A stretch of DNA of 64,000 nucleotides from Thalassobacillus sp. CUG 92003 (lineage in GTDB: Bacteria > Bacillota > Bacilli > Bacillales > Halobacillaceae), in the NCBI RefSeq assembly GCF_013618635.1, contig NZ_JABLSJ010000004.1, positions 310,001 through 374,000 of the forward strand, given 5' to 3'. Under the pieces are notes generated by a model that had not been told where the DNA came from, searched no databases, and saw only the letters and a program-made list of their open reading frames with translations. The position numbers and the translations under genes were made by a program. Shown piece after piece: positions 44,280 to 52,164 of this stretch (position 1 is its first letter; each line of letters begins with the position of its first letter).

Positions 44280-45053
44280 GTGGGAAAATGGAAAGTAAAT
44301 AACAAGTGGCACAAACACCAAATTTTAAGTGGCGATCCTGTATTGGCACCATACTTACCTCAAACGAAGCTATTTAATGAAACAAATGTGCAACAATTAC
44401 TGGATGACTTCTCTAAAATCATTATCAAGCCCGTTAAAGGTTCAGCCGGCAAAGGGATCATCATTGTCACAGAACACGCCCCTCAAAGCTATGAGGTATG
44501 CACGTTCAATAAAACGTACACTTTTAAGATAAGGGAAGAATTGGTGCACTATTTATCAAAAAAAGTAAGCGGGTCACAAGCTTACTTAATTCAGCAATAT
44601 ATTCCACTCCTTACCATCAACGGGAGAAATGTTGACTTCAGGTTTATTACCCAACGCAAAGGGCTGAGACATGATTGGTCGATTACGGGCAAATATGCCC
44701 GTGTTGCAGAGCCAAACGTCGCCATTACGAATTTCTCTCTCGGCTCGTCTATTTACACGGTTGATGAAGCTTTAGAAAATAGTACATTAATAGCCCCCCC
44801 TTCGGACGTGTTAAAGCGATTGGATGAAACGACTGTTTCGATTTCAAGCTGTTTAACACGCTGTTTTCACTATCACCTGATTTGGGGGTGTGACCTTGCT
44901 CTCGATAAAGAAGGTAACATGTGGATCATTGAAGTTAACTCGGCTCCTCAGACTCAAGGGTTTTTAGAAAAGAAGGCGTTACATCCGATGGCTGCAGCCA
45001 TTGAAAAAATGAAAAAACACAACAAAAAATCCAAACGATCTTCCTCTGGTTAA
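44280..45053 (+). CDS. YheC/YheD-type ATP-grasp protein, plus-strand copy
   Basis: 257 residues, shorter than the divergent partner because the N-terminal domain is lacking: it opens directly at the ATP-grasp part (YLPQTKLFNE, then IIIKPVKGSAGKGIIIV). It has QQYIPLLTINGRNVDFRFI and the metal site LALDKEGNMWIIEVNSAPQTQ. A basic tail (KKHNKKSKRSS) ends the protein. The start is GTG with TTAGGAG ten bases upstream. The C-terminal segment between the two ATP-grasp motifs differs from the partner, so they are not recent copies. A coat-associated role is inferred from family and promoter box. Confidence 0.7.
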   Translation: MGKWKVNNKWHKHQILSGDPVLAPYLPQTKLFNETNVQQLLDDFSKIIIKPVKGSAGKGIIIVTEHAPQSYEVCTFNKTYTFKIREELVHYLSKKVSGSQAYLIQQYIPLLTINGRNVDFRFITQRKGLRHDWSITGKYARVAEPNVAITNFSLGSSIYTVDEALENSTLIAPPSDVLKRLDETTVSISSCLTRCFHYHLIWGCDLALDKEGNMWIIEVNSAPQTQGFLEKKALHPMAAAIEKMKKHNKKSKRSSSG

Positions 45054-45108
45054 CATAAACGCTCTTCATACATTCCGGTCCCCCTCATTTTTGCGCCACC
45101 CAACCGAT

Positions 45109-45147
45109 AAAAAAACCTCTCCCGATTACAACCGGGAGAGGTTTTTT
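45109..45147. terminator. Bidirectional terminator between ATP-grasp gene and fakA
   Basis: AAAAAACCTCTCCCG, loop, CGGGAGAGGTTTTTT: A-rich 5' arm and T-rich 3' arm serve both converging genes. It marks the end of the accessory block. Confidence 0.85.
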
Positions 45148-45156
45148 AATTTAATA

Positions 45157-46824
45157 TTATTCAATCGAAAAAATGTAGGAATAAATCGGCTGGCCGCCTT
45201 CATGGATTTCAACTTCTAAATCTTCATAATTTTCTTCTAGATAGGTTTCGAGCTGGCTCACTTCGTCGTCCGTCGCTTCTTCTCCTCGTAAAATCGTGAT
45301 GATTTCGTCTTCCTCTTCATCGATCATACTCGAGAGAAGCTCTTTTGCAGCTGAGATTTTGTCTTTTTGTGTGGATTTAATCGCGCCGTCTTGAATACCC
45401 ATGAATTGACCTTTTTCGATTGTCATGCCGTCAAGCGAAGTGTCCCGCACGGCATACGTTATTTGTCCTGTTTTAACTTCGTTTAACAACGACTTCATTT
45501 CTTCAAAGTTTTCGAGCAATTCCAATTCAGGATTGAAACCAAGCAGGGCGCTCATGCCTTGAGGAATCGTCTTAGAAGGAACGACCACAGCATCTTCTTC
45601 AGCAAGTTCAGCTGCCTGCTCTGCCGCCATAATGATATTTTTGTTATTTGGCAAAATGATCACTTTGTGCGCATGCGCTTCAGTGATGGCATCAGAAATG
45701 TCCTGTGTACTCGGGTTCATGGTCTGACCGCCTTGAATGACCACCGTTGCTCCAAGACTTTCAAATAGTGCTTTGAGCCCTTCACCCATCGAAACCGTGA
45801 CAATGCCATATTGTGATTTGGTTTTTTCAACAGGAGTGGTCGATTTCTTTTCCCCGACAAGCGATGTATGCTGTTCACGCATATTTTCAATTTTCATATT
45901 AATAAGACTTCCGTATTGCTGACCCATTGTTAACGCATCTCCTGGGTGTTCAGCATGGATATGCACCTTTACAAGCTCTTCATCTGATACAACAAGCAGC
46001 GAATCCCCGAGGGTGCTCAACTGTTGACGGAAATCGTCATCGCTGTAAGGTGTTTCGTCTAGCTTGTCCTCTTCAAATTTCACCATAAATTCCGTGCAAT
46101 AGCCAAATTCGATATCTTCTGTTTTCATAAAATCCTGAGCCAGTTTGTGGTGCTCAGCATTGACCATTTCGTTCATCGTAACTTCCGTATCGTCTTCGGG
46201 TAACGGCGTGCCCTTTAAACTTGAAAGCATTCCTTCATAGATCGTGAGCAGCCCTTGTCCCCCGCTATCAACAACCCCGACCTCCTTCAAGACCGGTAGA
46301 AGCTCTGGTGTATGACGCAAGGACGTTTTTGCTGAAGACACGACATTCTCAAAGAAAGGAATGAAATCCGCTTCTGTTTCAGCACATTTGACAGCTTCTT
46401 CAGCGGTATCTTTAGCTACTGTAAGAATGGTTCCCTCAACCGGTTTCATAACAGCTTTATAAGCTGTTTCCACCCCTCGTTGCAACGCTGAAGCAAATTC
46501 TTTCGTAGTCACAGTTTCACGCTGTTCGACAGCTTTAGAAAATCCCCTGAAAAGCTGAGATAAAATGACACCGGAATTTCCCCGGGCTCCCATCAACAAT
46601 CCTTTTGCCAGCGCAGTAGAGACAACCCCTGCGTGATTTTGATTCACATGTTTGACTTCTTCTGCCCCAGAACTCATCGATAGATTCATATTCGTCCCGG
46701 TGTCCCCGTCTGGTACAGGGAAAACATTGAGAGCATCAATGGTTTGAGCATTATTTTTTAAATGGTTCGCGCCCAGCAGAACCATCTCTGCGAGCATCTG
46801 ACCATCAAGATTTCGTACCGTCAC
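45157..46824 (-). CDS. fakA: Fatty acid kinase subunit FakA (YloV)
   Basis: ATP-binding kinase that, with FakB proteins, phosphorylates exogenous or recycled fatty acids. The 555 residues have the N-terminal DhaL-type domain (NVFPVPDGDTGTNMNLSM with the Mg-binding aspartates, GARGNSGVILSQLFRG) and a C-terminal EDD-like region with PNNKNIIMAAEQAAELA. The start is GTG after AAAGGAGG. It lies 35 bases after yloU. No fakB is in the window. Confidence 0.93.
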   Translation of the reverse strand: MTVRNLDGQMLAEMVLLGANHLKNNAQTIDALNVFPVPDGDTGTNMNLSMSSGAEEVKHVNQNHAGVVSTALAKGLLMGARGNSGVILSQLFRGFSKAVEQRETVTTKEFASALQRGVETAYKAVMKPVEGTILTVAKDTAEEAVKCAETEADFIPFFENVVSSAKTSLRHTPELLPVLKEVGVVDSGGQGLLTIYEGMLSSLKGTPLPEDDTEVTMNEMVNAEHHKLAQDFMKTEDIEFGYCTEFMVKFEEDKLDETPYSDDDFRQQLSTLGDSLLVVSDEELVKVHIHAEHPGDALTMGQQYGSLINMKIENMREQHTSLVGEKKSTTPVEKTKSQYGIVTVSMGEGLKALFESLGATVVIQGGQTMNPSTQDISDAITEAHAHKVIILPNNKNIIMAAEQAAELAEEDAVVVPSKTIPQGMSALLGFNPELELLENFEEMKSLLNEVKTGQITYAVRDTSLDGMTIEKGQFMGIQDGAIKSTQKDKISAAKELLSSMIDEEEDEIITILRGEEATDDEVSQLETYLEENYEDLEVEIHEGGQPIYSYIFSIE

Positions 46825-46859
46825 ACTATATTCCTCCTTTGATCGCCATGTACATCTCT

Positions 46860-47222
46860 CTAGGTGTTTGTCACCCGTACACCCTGGATATATATATTGA
46901 CAGAGTTAACAGATAACCCCACTGTTTTGCTTAAGGTGTATTTCACCTGAGATTGAACATTATGAGCTACTTCAGAAATTTTCGTCCCATAACTTACTAT
47001 GATGTACATATCAATATGAAGGTAATCAGACTCCTGCCTGACGACAACCCCTTTTGAAAAGTTCTCTTTGCGCAGCATTTCAGCAAGTCCGTCCCTCAGT
47101 TGGTTTTTGGACGCCATTCCAACAATGCCATAACACTCTACTGCTGCGCCTCCGGCAATTGTAGAGATGACTTCATTGCTTATCGTCACATGACCATATT
47201 TCGTATTCAAATCAACGGACAT
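46860..47222 (-). CDS. yloU: Asp23/Gls24 family protein YloU
   Basis: Alkaline-shock-type protein of unknown molecular role, regularly beside fakA. The 120 residues start MSVDLNTKYGHVTISNEVIS and show YGIVGMASKN, IDMYIIVSYGTKISEVA and VNIYIQGVRV. ATG 47222 has AAGGAGG upstream; 16 more codons are open before it. An extended -10 promoter lies about 35 bases upstream. Confidence 0.92.
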   Translation of the reverse strand: MSVDLNTKYGHVTISNEVISTIAGGAAVECYGIVGMASKNQLRDGLAEMLRKENFSKGVVVRQESDYLHIDMYIIVSYGTKISEVAHNVQSQVKYTLSKTVGLSVNSVNIYIQGVRVTNT

Positions 47223-47258
47223 AAATATCCTCCTTTTAATACAACCTTTAGTCTCTTC

Positions 47259-47264
47259 ATTATA
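47259..47264 (-). promoter_or_regulatory. Promoter for yloU-fakA (extended -10)
   Basis: Minus strand TGGTATAAT, an extended -10 with consensus hexamer; no good -35. Confidence 0.45.
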
Positions 47265-47388
47265 CCACAAGGCTCACTGAGAGCGCTTGCAGTATCATAA
47301 ATATCGCAATGAATACATACATCGTTCTATCTCAATCCCCATTATACTTTGTAACAATTCTGTTTATCTGTCAAGAGAAAATTCTTGA

Positions 47389-47394
47389 TATAAT
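47389..47394 (+). promoter_or_regulatory. Promoter for rpmB
   Basis: TATAAT at 47389, 87 bases before rpmB. The spacer contains the inverted repeat TCAAGA-GAAAAT-TCTTGA (47371-47388). A -35 is not obvious. Confidence 0.4.
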
Positions 47395-47480
47395 ATGCAA
47401 AGGTGGATTGCAAATGTCCAACCTGTGTGATATATTGAGAAAGTGTTTCAAGATTTATGTATGTAACAGGAGGGATTTAC

Positions 47481-47669
47481 ATGGGACGTAAATGTGTTGT
47501 ATCCGGACGTCGCACTCATACAGGTAACAACCGTTCTCACGCTATGAACGCTAATAAACGTAAATTCAAAGCAAACGTTCAAAAAGTCCGCATTTTAGTA
47601 GACGGGAAACCTAAGAAAGTATATGTTTCTGCCCGCGAATTAAGATCCGGTAAAGTAGAACGCGTATAA
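47481..47669 (+). CDS. rpmB: 50S ribosomal protein L28
   Basis: 62 residues, starting [20 protein letters not shown] and ending [17 protein letters not shown], very close to B. subtilis L28. It has the single cysteine of the zinc-free (C-minus) type. ATG 47481 has AGGAGGG upstream; an upstream in-frame ATG lies before that site. It is transcribed against the surrounding minus-strand genes, as in B. subtilis, with its own terminator. Confidence 0.97.
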   Translation: MGRKCVVSGRRTHTGNNRSHAMNANKRKFKANVQKVRILVDGKPKKVYVSARELRSGKVERV

Positions 47670-47675
47670 CCCTAC

Positions 47676-47707
47676 AAAAAAAGCACCCTTAACCGGGTGC
47701 TTTTTTT
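47676..47707. terminator. Bidirectional terminator between rpmB and spoVM
   Basis: AAAAAAAGCACCC, short loop, GGGTGCTTTTTTT; works for both converging genes. Confidence 0.9.
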
Positions 47708-47708
47708 G

Positions 47709-47789
47709 TTATCCTTTTTTAAACGTACCTATAACAGCCCGAACTATCCCTCCAACAAATCTAGGGAGTTTAATAGTATAAAATTTCAA
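47709..47789 (-). CDS. spoVM: Stage V sporulation protein M
   Basis: A 26-residue amphipathic peptide that recognises the convex forespore membrane and anchors SpoIVA to start coat assembly. Read from the DNA: (M)KFYTIKLPRFVGGIVRAVIG then TFKKG and TAA. It matches B. subtilis SpoVM at most positions, including the curvature-sensing Pro9. The start is TTG (47787-47789 on the complement) with GGAGG upstream; no ATG is available. It occupies the B. subtilis position between rpmB and thiN. Confidence 0.93.
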   Translation of the reverse strand: MKFYTIKLPRFVGGIVRAVIGTFKKG

Positions 47790-47836
47790 TGAGTCCCCCT
47801 CCTCTTAAGCAAATCCCATTATAATGGACAGAATGA

Positions 47837-48496
47837 TTACCCCATGTCTCTGCTCCTTATTAACAATAGTATGCCTTCCTCAAATGAAAAAGTACCTGTT
47901 TCTGAAATGAGCTTGTTTGAAATACATAATGTCGAGCCGAACGCTACGCTGTGACCGGTTAATGGATAACGGAAACCCGTTAATGTCAGCCCGTGAACGT
48001 TAAACGAAATAGGCACAAAAGATACATAAGGAAATCGCGCTTTATGCTCAAGACTATAGGTACCTGGGTGAAATAGTTCGATTTCATTCTGTACATCTAC
48101 AATCACACTTCGGCACCCGCGCTCGACTAATTCATAAAGCAACTGCACATTTGATAAACTATGGTCAAACCGTCCGCCTGTGACACCAAACAGGACGATT
48201 TGTTTCTCACCAGCTACGTCCCATGCCGATTTTACAGCTAACTCCAAATCCGTTTCGTTTTTTTCAGCAGGATATTGCTCCACAGTCACTGCGTTTTGTT
48301 TAACAGCCTGCAAGGAATCAGCCGTAATAGAATCAAAGTCCCCAACGGCAACATCGATAGGAATGCCGTGCTCCACAAGAACTTCTGCTCCCCGGTCTGC
48401 TCCGATCCATAAATCGATGTCATCTTTATATAATGTCAGATGGGGAATATCCGTTTTCGGCCCGCCCCCAACGATCGCTATTCGCTTCACCCTCAT
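47837..48496 (-). CDS. thiN: Thiamine pyrophosphokinase
   Basis: Makes thiamine diphosphate from thiamine and ATP. The 219 residues contain AIVGGGPKTDIPHL, WIGADRGAEVLVEHGI, AVGDFDSITAD, YPAEKNETDLELAV and GVTGGRFDHSLSNVQLL, the TPK active-site series. The ATG is close to AAGGGGTGA; a GTG two codons later is an alternative. A hairpin separates it from rpe. Confidence 0.94.
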   Translation of the reverse strand: MRVKRIAIVGGGPKTDIPHLTLYKDDIDLWIGADRGAEVLVEHGIPIDVAVGDFDSITADSLQAVKQNAVTVEQYPAEKNETDLELAVKSAWDVAGEKQIVLFGVTGGRFDHSLSNVQLLYELVERGCRSVIVDVQNEIELFHPGTYSLEHKARFPYVSFVPISFNVHGLTLTGFRYPLTGHSVAFGSTLCISNKLISETGTFSFEEGILLLIRSRDMG

Positions 48497-48529
48497 TCAC
48501 CCCTTATGTACAAAACTCAGGAAACATTC

Positions 48530-48562
48530 AAAAGCCGCACGAGGAAGACACGCACGGCTTTT
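48530..48562 (-). terminator. Hairpin between rpe and thiN
   Basis: Minus strand AAAAGCCGTGCG, loop, CGTGCGGCTTTT with two G-U pairs. A partial terminator is likely. Confidence 0.45.
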
Positions 48563-48564
48563 AC

Positions 48565-49212
48565 TTAAGTCTGGCGGATGGCTGCTATAGCGGCATGACG
48601 ATCCTCTTCTTTAAAGATCGCACTTCCAGCTACAAGGACGTCAGCTCCCGCATTTATACACGTTTTTGCAGTGTCTGAATTGACACCTCCGTCCACCTCC
48701 AATTCGAATGAAAGATTCTGCTCACACCGCCATTGGTGGAGGCGTTCAATTTTAGGGATCACTGCATCGATAAACGTTTGACCACCAAACCCAGGATTAA
48801 CAGTCATCAGCAATACCATATCGATATCGCCTAAAATCGGTCGGATTGTGTCGGCGGGTGTAGCCGGATTCAACACAACACCTGCTTTAACATTATACTG
48901 TTTGATCAATTGGATCGTCCGGTGAAGGTGGGGGCATGCTTCTTGATGCACGGTGATATAATCCGCTCCCGCCTGGGCAAAGGCCTCAATATACTGCTCC
49001 GGATGTTCAATCATCAAATGAACGTCCAAAGGAAGATCGGTGATCGGTCTGATGGCATTTACTATCAAGGGACCAATCGAAATGTTAGGGACGAAATGTC
49101 CATCCATCACATCGACATGAATATAATCCGCTCCCGCGTGGTCGACGGATTCGATTTCATTTCTTAACTGGGCAAAATCTGATGCTAAGATCGAAGGCGC
49201 AACTTTAGTCAT
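48565..49212 (-). CDS. rpe: Ribulose-phosphate 3-epimerase
   Basis: Pentose-phosphate pathway enzyme interconverting ribulose-5-phosphate and xylulose-5-phosphate. The 215-residue TIM barrel shows VAPSILASDFAQL, YIHVDVMDGHFVPNISIG, DVHLMIEHPEQYI, LLMTVNPGFGGQTFI and LEVDGGVNSDTA. ATG 49212, preceded by GAGGT, gives the family start; 24 open codons upstream overlap rsgA. It follows rsgA by one base. Confidence 0.96.
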   Translation of the reverse strand: MTKVAPSILASDFAQLRNEIESVDHAGADYIHVDVMDGHFVPNISIGPLIVNAIRPITDLPLDVHLMIEHPEQYIEAFAQAGADYITVHQEACPHLHRTIQLIKQYNVKAGVVLNPATPADTIRPILGDIDMVLLMTVNPGFGGQTFIDAVIPKIERLHQWRCEQNLSFELEVDGGVNSDTAKTCINAGADVLVAGSAIFKEEDRHAAIAAIRQT

Positions 49213-49213
49213 G

Positions 49214-50095
49214 CTAATACCTCGGCTTTCTCGTCTGGATTTCTTCAAGAAATTGCAAATAATGCTGATAGCGTCGTCTGGCAATATAACCGCTTTCCAC
49301 GTAGTCTTTCACGGCACATTTCGGTTCTTTATTATGAAGACAGCCGCGAAACTTACATTCATGTTTAACAGCTTCAAACTCAGGAAAACAAGATGGCAAA
49401 TCTTCTGATTCAAGGCCGTCAAAATCAAGCGAACTGAATCCGGGAGTATCAGCTACAAAGCCGCCGGATACCTCGTACAATTCTACGTGTCGCGTTGTGT
49501 GCTTTCCTCTGCCTAGACTGGTCGATATTTCATTGGTCTCGATTGATAAGCGCGGGTCAATTACGTTCAGTAAAGAGGATTTTCCCACCCCTGATTGCCC
49601 CGCAATCACCGTGATTTTACCTTCAAGGAGGGACGTAATGCGTTCAATTCCTTCCTGGTCGTTAGTCGCGGATAACACGACCGGGTACCCTGCTGCTTCG
49701 TAAATCTCCCGATAATCCATGATGTCTTGAAAATGGGCGTCATCTACTTCATCCATCTTCGAAATGATGATAAGCGGTTGAATATTCTTCGATTCAATCA
49801 GGACCAGAAAGCGATCTAATAACAGCGGATTGAACTCAGGCTGTATAGCTGACGTGACGATAATAGCTTGGTCCACATTAGCAATGGGGGGGCGGATCAA
49901 CTCATTTTTTCTATCGTGAATCGTATGAATGGAGCCCTCTCCCTGATTCGATTCCTCAAACTCGACCACATCGCCGACTAGCGGGGTGACTTTCCTTTTA
50001 CGAAAGATACCCCGGCCTTTACACTGGTAAAGTGTCTCTCCCGATAAGACATAATAGAATCCGCTGATCGATTTGATTATTTTACCTATTGCCAT
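49214..50095 (-). CDS. rsgA: Ribosome small subunit GTPase RsgA (CpgA)
   Basis: Checks 30S maturation by GTP hydrolysis. The 293 residues have an N-terminal OB domain, the circularly permuted GTPase domain (ISKMDEVDD as G4, then GQSGVGKSSLLN as G1 near residue 168, DTPGFSSLDF as G3) and a C-terminal zinc module CKFRGCLHNKEPKC. GGTGGAG precedes the ATG. It follows prkC by 14 bases; in B. subtilis CpgA is a PrkC substrate, consistent with the neighbourhood. Confidence 0.96.
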   Translation of the reverse strand: MAIGKIIKSISGFYYVLSGETLYQCKGRGIFRKRKVTPLVGDVVEFEESNQGEGSIHTIHDRKNELIRPPIANVDQAIIVTSAIQPEFNPLLLDRFLVLIESKNIQPLIIISKMDEVDDAHFQDIMDYREIYEAAGYPVVLSATNDQEGIERITSLLEGKITVIAGQSGVGKSSLLNVIDPRLSIETNEISTSLGRGKHTTRHVELYEVSGGFVADTPGFSSLDFDGLESEDLPSCFPEFEAVKHECKFRGCLHNKEPKCAVKDYVESGYIARRRYQHYLQFLEEIQTRKPRY

Positions 50096-50109
50096 TTTGC
50101 TCCACCTTC

Positions 50110-52164
50110 TTAGTAGGAAACAGTTTCTTCCTTAATGACTTCATCGTCACGCACGACTTTATATGTGGCTTGACGATCCGGTGCTATCGTTAAATCAAAT
50201 TCAAATTCTGTTTCTTCGGTTATCGTTTCTTCCCGGAAGACTTCAGAAATATCGTTATTCATATCATCAATATAGATGAGCACCTTCTGTTCCTTTGAGT
50301 CATTATTTTGGTTATTATTCTCGTTGTTGTTTCCATTATTTCCGTTGTTGCCATTGTTGGCGCCGTTACCATTATTGCCTGAAGAATCTTCATCATCTGA
50401 GTTGTCTGGCTGGTACGGGACCGTAACACTGACGGTCTCTGTCCGAGGGGGTTCCTCTTTTGGCCCTATCGATTCTGTAAGGGTGACAGTGGAACCCACT
50501 TCAACTTGAGAAAAAGCTTCCGGTTCCTGAGAAATGATATGCCCTTCTGAGACATCCTCTGAGTGGGCTTCCTCGAATTCCACATTAAGGTCATTTTCAT
50601 TTAAATAGCTTTCCGCATCTTCCCGGGTCTCCCCTTCAAGTTGTTTCAACATCACGGTAGGCGGTCCGACGCTCACTTTGAAAATGACGCGTGCTTCTTC
50701 AGGTACGACTTCTTCTTCGGACTGGGGCTGGATTTGCTCTATAATTTGCCCATCAGGTTGGTCAGACGTCTCTTCAATCGGGATAATGTTCCCATAACCT
50801 TTCTCTTCAAGCTCGGCTTTAACGCTTTCATAATCGTCGCCTACATAACTGCCAAACGCGACCTTTTCCTTCCCGCGGCTGGAATAAAGTGTCACAGTCG
50901 AACCTTCTTCAATAATTCTTCCGGCTTCAGGGTCTGATTTAATAACATATCCTTCTTCAATGTTTTCTGAATACATTGTTTCTCGTTCAACATTTAAATT
51001 CAAATTATTCAGTTCACTGTACGCTTCTTCATATTCCATTCCATCCACATTAATCATTTCCACATCTTTTGGCTGAATAATGCCGGGAATCATGAAAATT
51101 GCAGCAATAGCAGCAAGGAGGAGAACAGTCACAATCGATACAGCCCATATCCATCGCTTTTTCTTTTTCTTCTTAGGAGGAGGCGTTTCTTTTTCAGGAT
51201 GGGTTTTGGTTTGCTGCCCATTCGTATGAACGATGGTATCCCCCTCTTGATTATTCGAGAAAGATTCCTCAGTAATGACCGGGATCGCCTTCGTTTGTTC
51301 GTCTTCATCGTCTGGAATTGTGAACACAGGTTCATTTATATGGTCAGGATCGAACGCAACTTCAATCGCTTCTTCCATCTCACTGACCGACTCATAACGA
51401 TGAAACGGGTCTTTTGCAGTTGCTTTTAACACAATATTCTCAACGCTTTGTGGAGTATCAGGATTCCATCGTTTCAATGAAGGTGTGTCATGTTGTAAAT
51501 GTTTGAGCGCGATCGAAACAGGGGATTCGCCTGAAAATGGCAATCTGCCTGTCAAAAGTTCAAATAAGACGATGCCAAGGGAATAGATATCGGATTTTTT
51601 TGTGGCCATCCCTCCCCTAGCCTGCTCAGGTGATAAATAATGAACTGACCCCAAAACCGAATTCGTCTGAGTCAAAGCTGTCGCGCTGAGCGCCATTGCA
51701 ATCCCAAAATCGGTCACTTTCGCATGACCATAATGATCGATTAATATATTTTGCGGCTTAATATCACGATGAACGATGCCGTTGTCATGGGCATGGGAAA
51801 TGGCTGACGTGATTTGGCGCATGATATCGAGTGCTTCTTCTACACTGATCGGACTATTCTGCTGTATGTATTGTTTCAGCGTTAGTCCATCAACATATTC
51901 CATGACCATATAATAAATATCGTCTTCTTCCCCGACATCATATATATTGACAATATTAGCATGGGATAAACTTGTAGCAGAATGGGCCTCTCGGTGAAAG
52001 CGCGCAATAAATTCTTCATCGTCTCCGTATTCCAACCGGAGCACTTTGATTGCAACATCCCGGTCAAGAATTTTATCCCGAGCATGATAAACATTAGCCA
52101 TTCCGCCGCCACCGATCATATTATCGATCAGATAACGATCATTCAGCAGCCGATGGTGCAACAT
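50110..52164 (-). CDS. prkC: Serine/threonine protein kinase PrkC
   Basis: Membrane kinase that senses muropeptides and promotes spore germination and stationary-phase responses. Of 684 residues, about 11-270 are a Hanks-type kinase (GGGGMANVYHARD, AIKVLR, HRDIKPQNILID, DFGIAM). A basic patch precedes a membrane helix near 340-362, then three extracellular PASTA domains to about 570, an Asn/Gly-rich spacer, and a C-terminal beta-domain. The start overlaps the prpC stop by one base. Confidence 0.95.
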   Translation of the reverse strand: MLHHRLLNDRYLIDNMIGGGGMANVYHARDKILDRDVAIKVLRLEYGDDEEFIARFHREAHSATSLSHANIVNIYDVGEEDDIYYMVMEYVDGLTLKQYIQQNSPISVEEALDIMRQITSAISHAHDNGIVHRDIKPQNILIDHYGHAKVTDFGIAMALSATALTQTNSVLGSVHYLSPEQARGGMATKKSDIYSLGIVLFELLTGRLPFSGESPVSIALKHLQHDTPSLKRWNPDTPQSVENIVLKATAKDPFHRYESVSEMEEAIEVAFDPDHINEPVFTIPDDEDEQTKAIPVITEESFSNNQEGDTIVHTNGQQTKTHPEKETPPPKKKKKKRWIWAVSIVTVLLLAAIAAIFMIPGIIQPKDVEMINVDGMEYEEAYSELNNLNLNVERETMYSENIEEGYVIKSDPEAGRIIEEGSTVTLYSSRGKEKVAFGSYVGDDYESVKAELEEKGYGNIIPIEETSDQPDGQIIEQIQPQSEEEVVPEEARVIFKVSVGPPTVMLKQLEGETREDAESYLNENDLNVEFEEAHSEDVSEGHIISQEPEAFSQVEVGSTVTLTESIGPKEEPPRTETVSVTVPYQPDNSDDEDSSGNNGNGANNGNNGNNGNNNENNNQNNDSKEQKVLIYIDDMNNDISEVFREETITEETEFEFDLTIAPDRQATYKVVRDDEVIKEETVSY

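Noticed and set aside
44064-44321. 86-codon N-terminal extension of the minus-strand ATP-grasp gene
   Set aside because: The extension crosses the AC-N16-CATACAATA promoter and the start of the divergent gene; the ATG at 44063 has an excellent ribosome-binding site and the family N-terminus.
47309-47491. 60-codon plus-strand frame upstream of rpmB
   Set aside because: It contains the rpmB promoter and overlaps the rpmB start in another frame.
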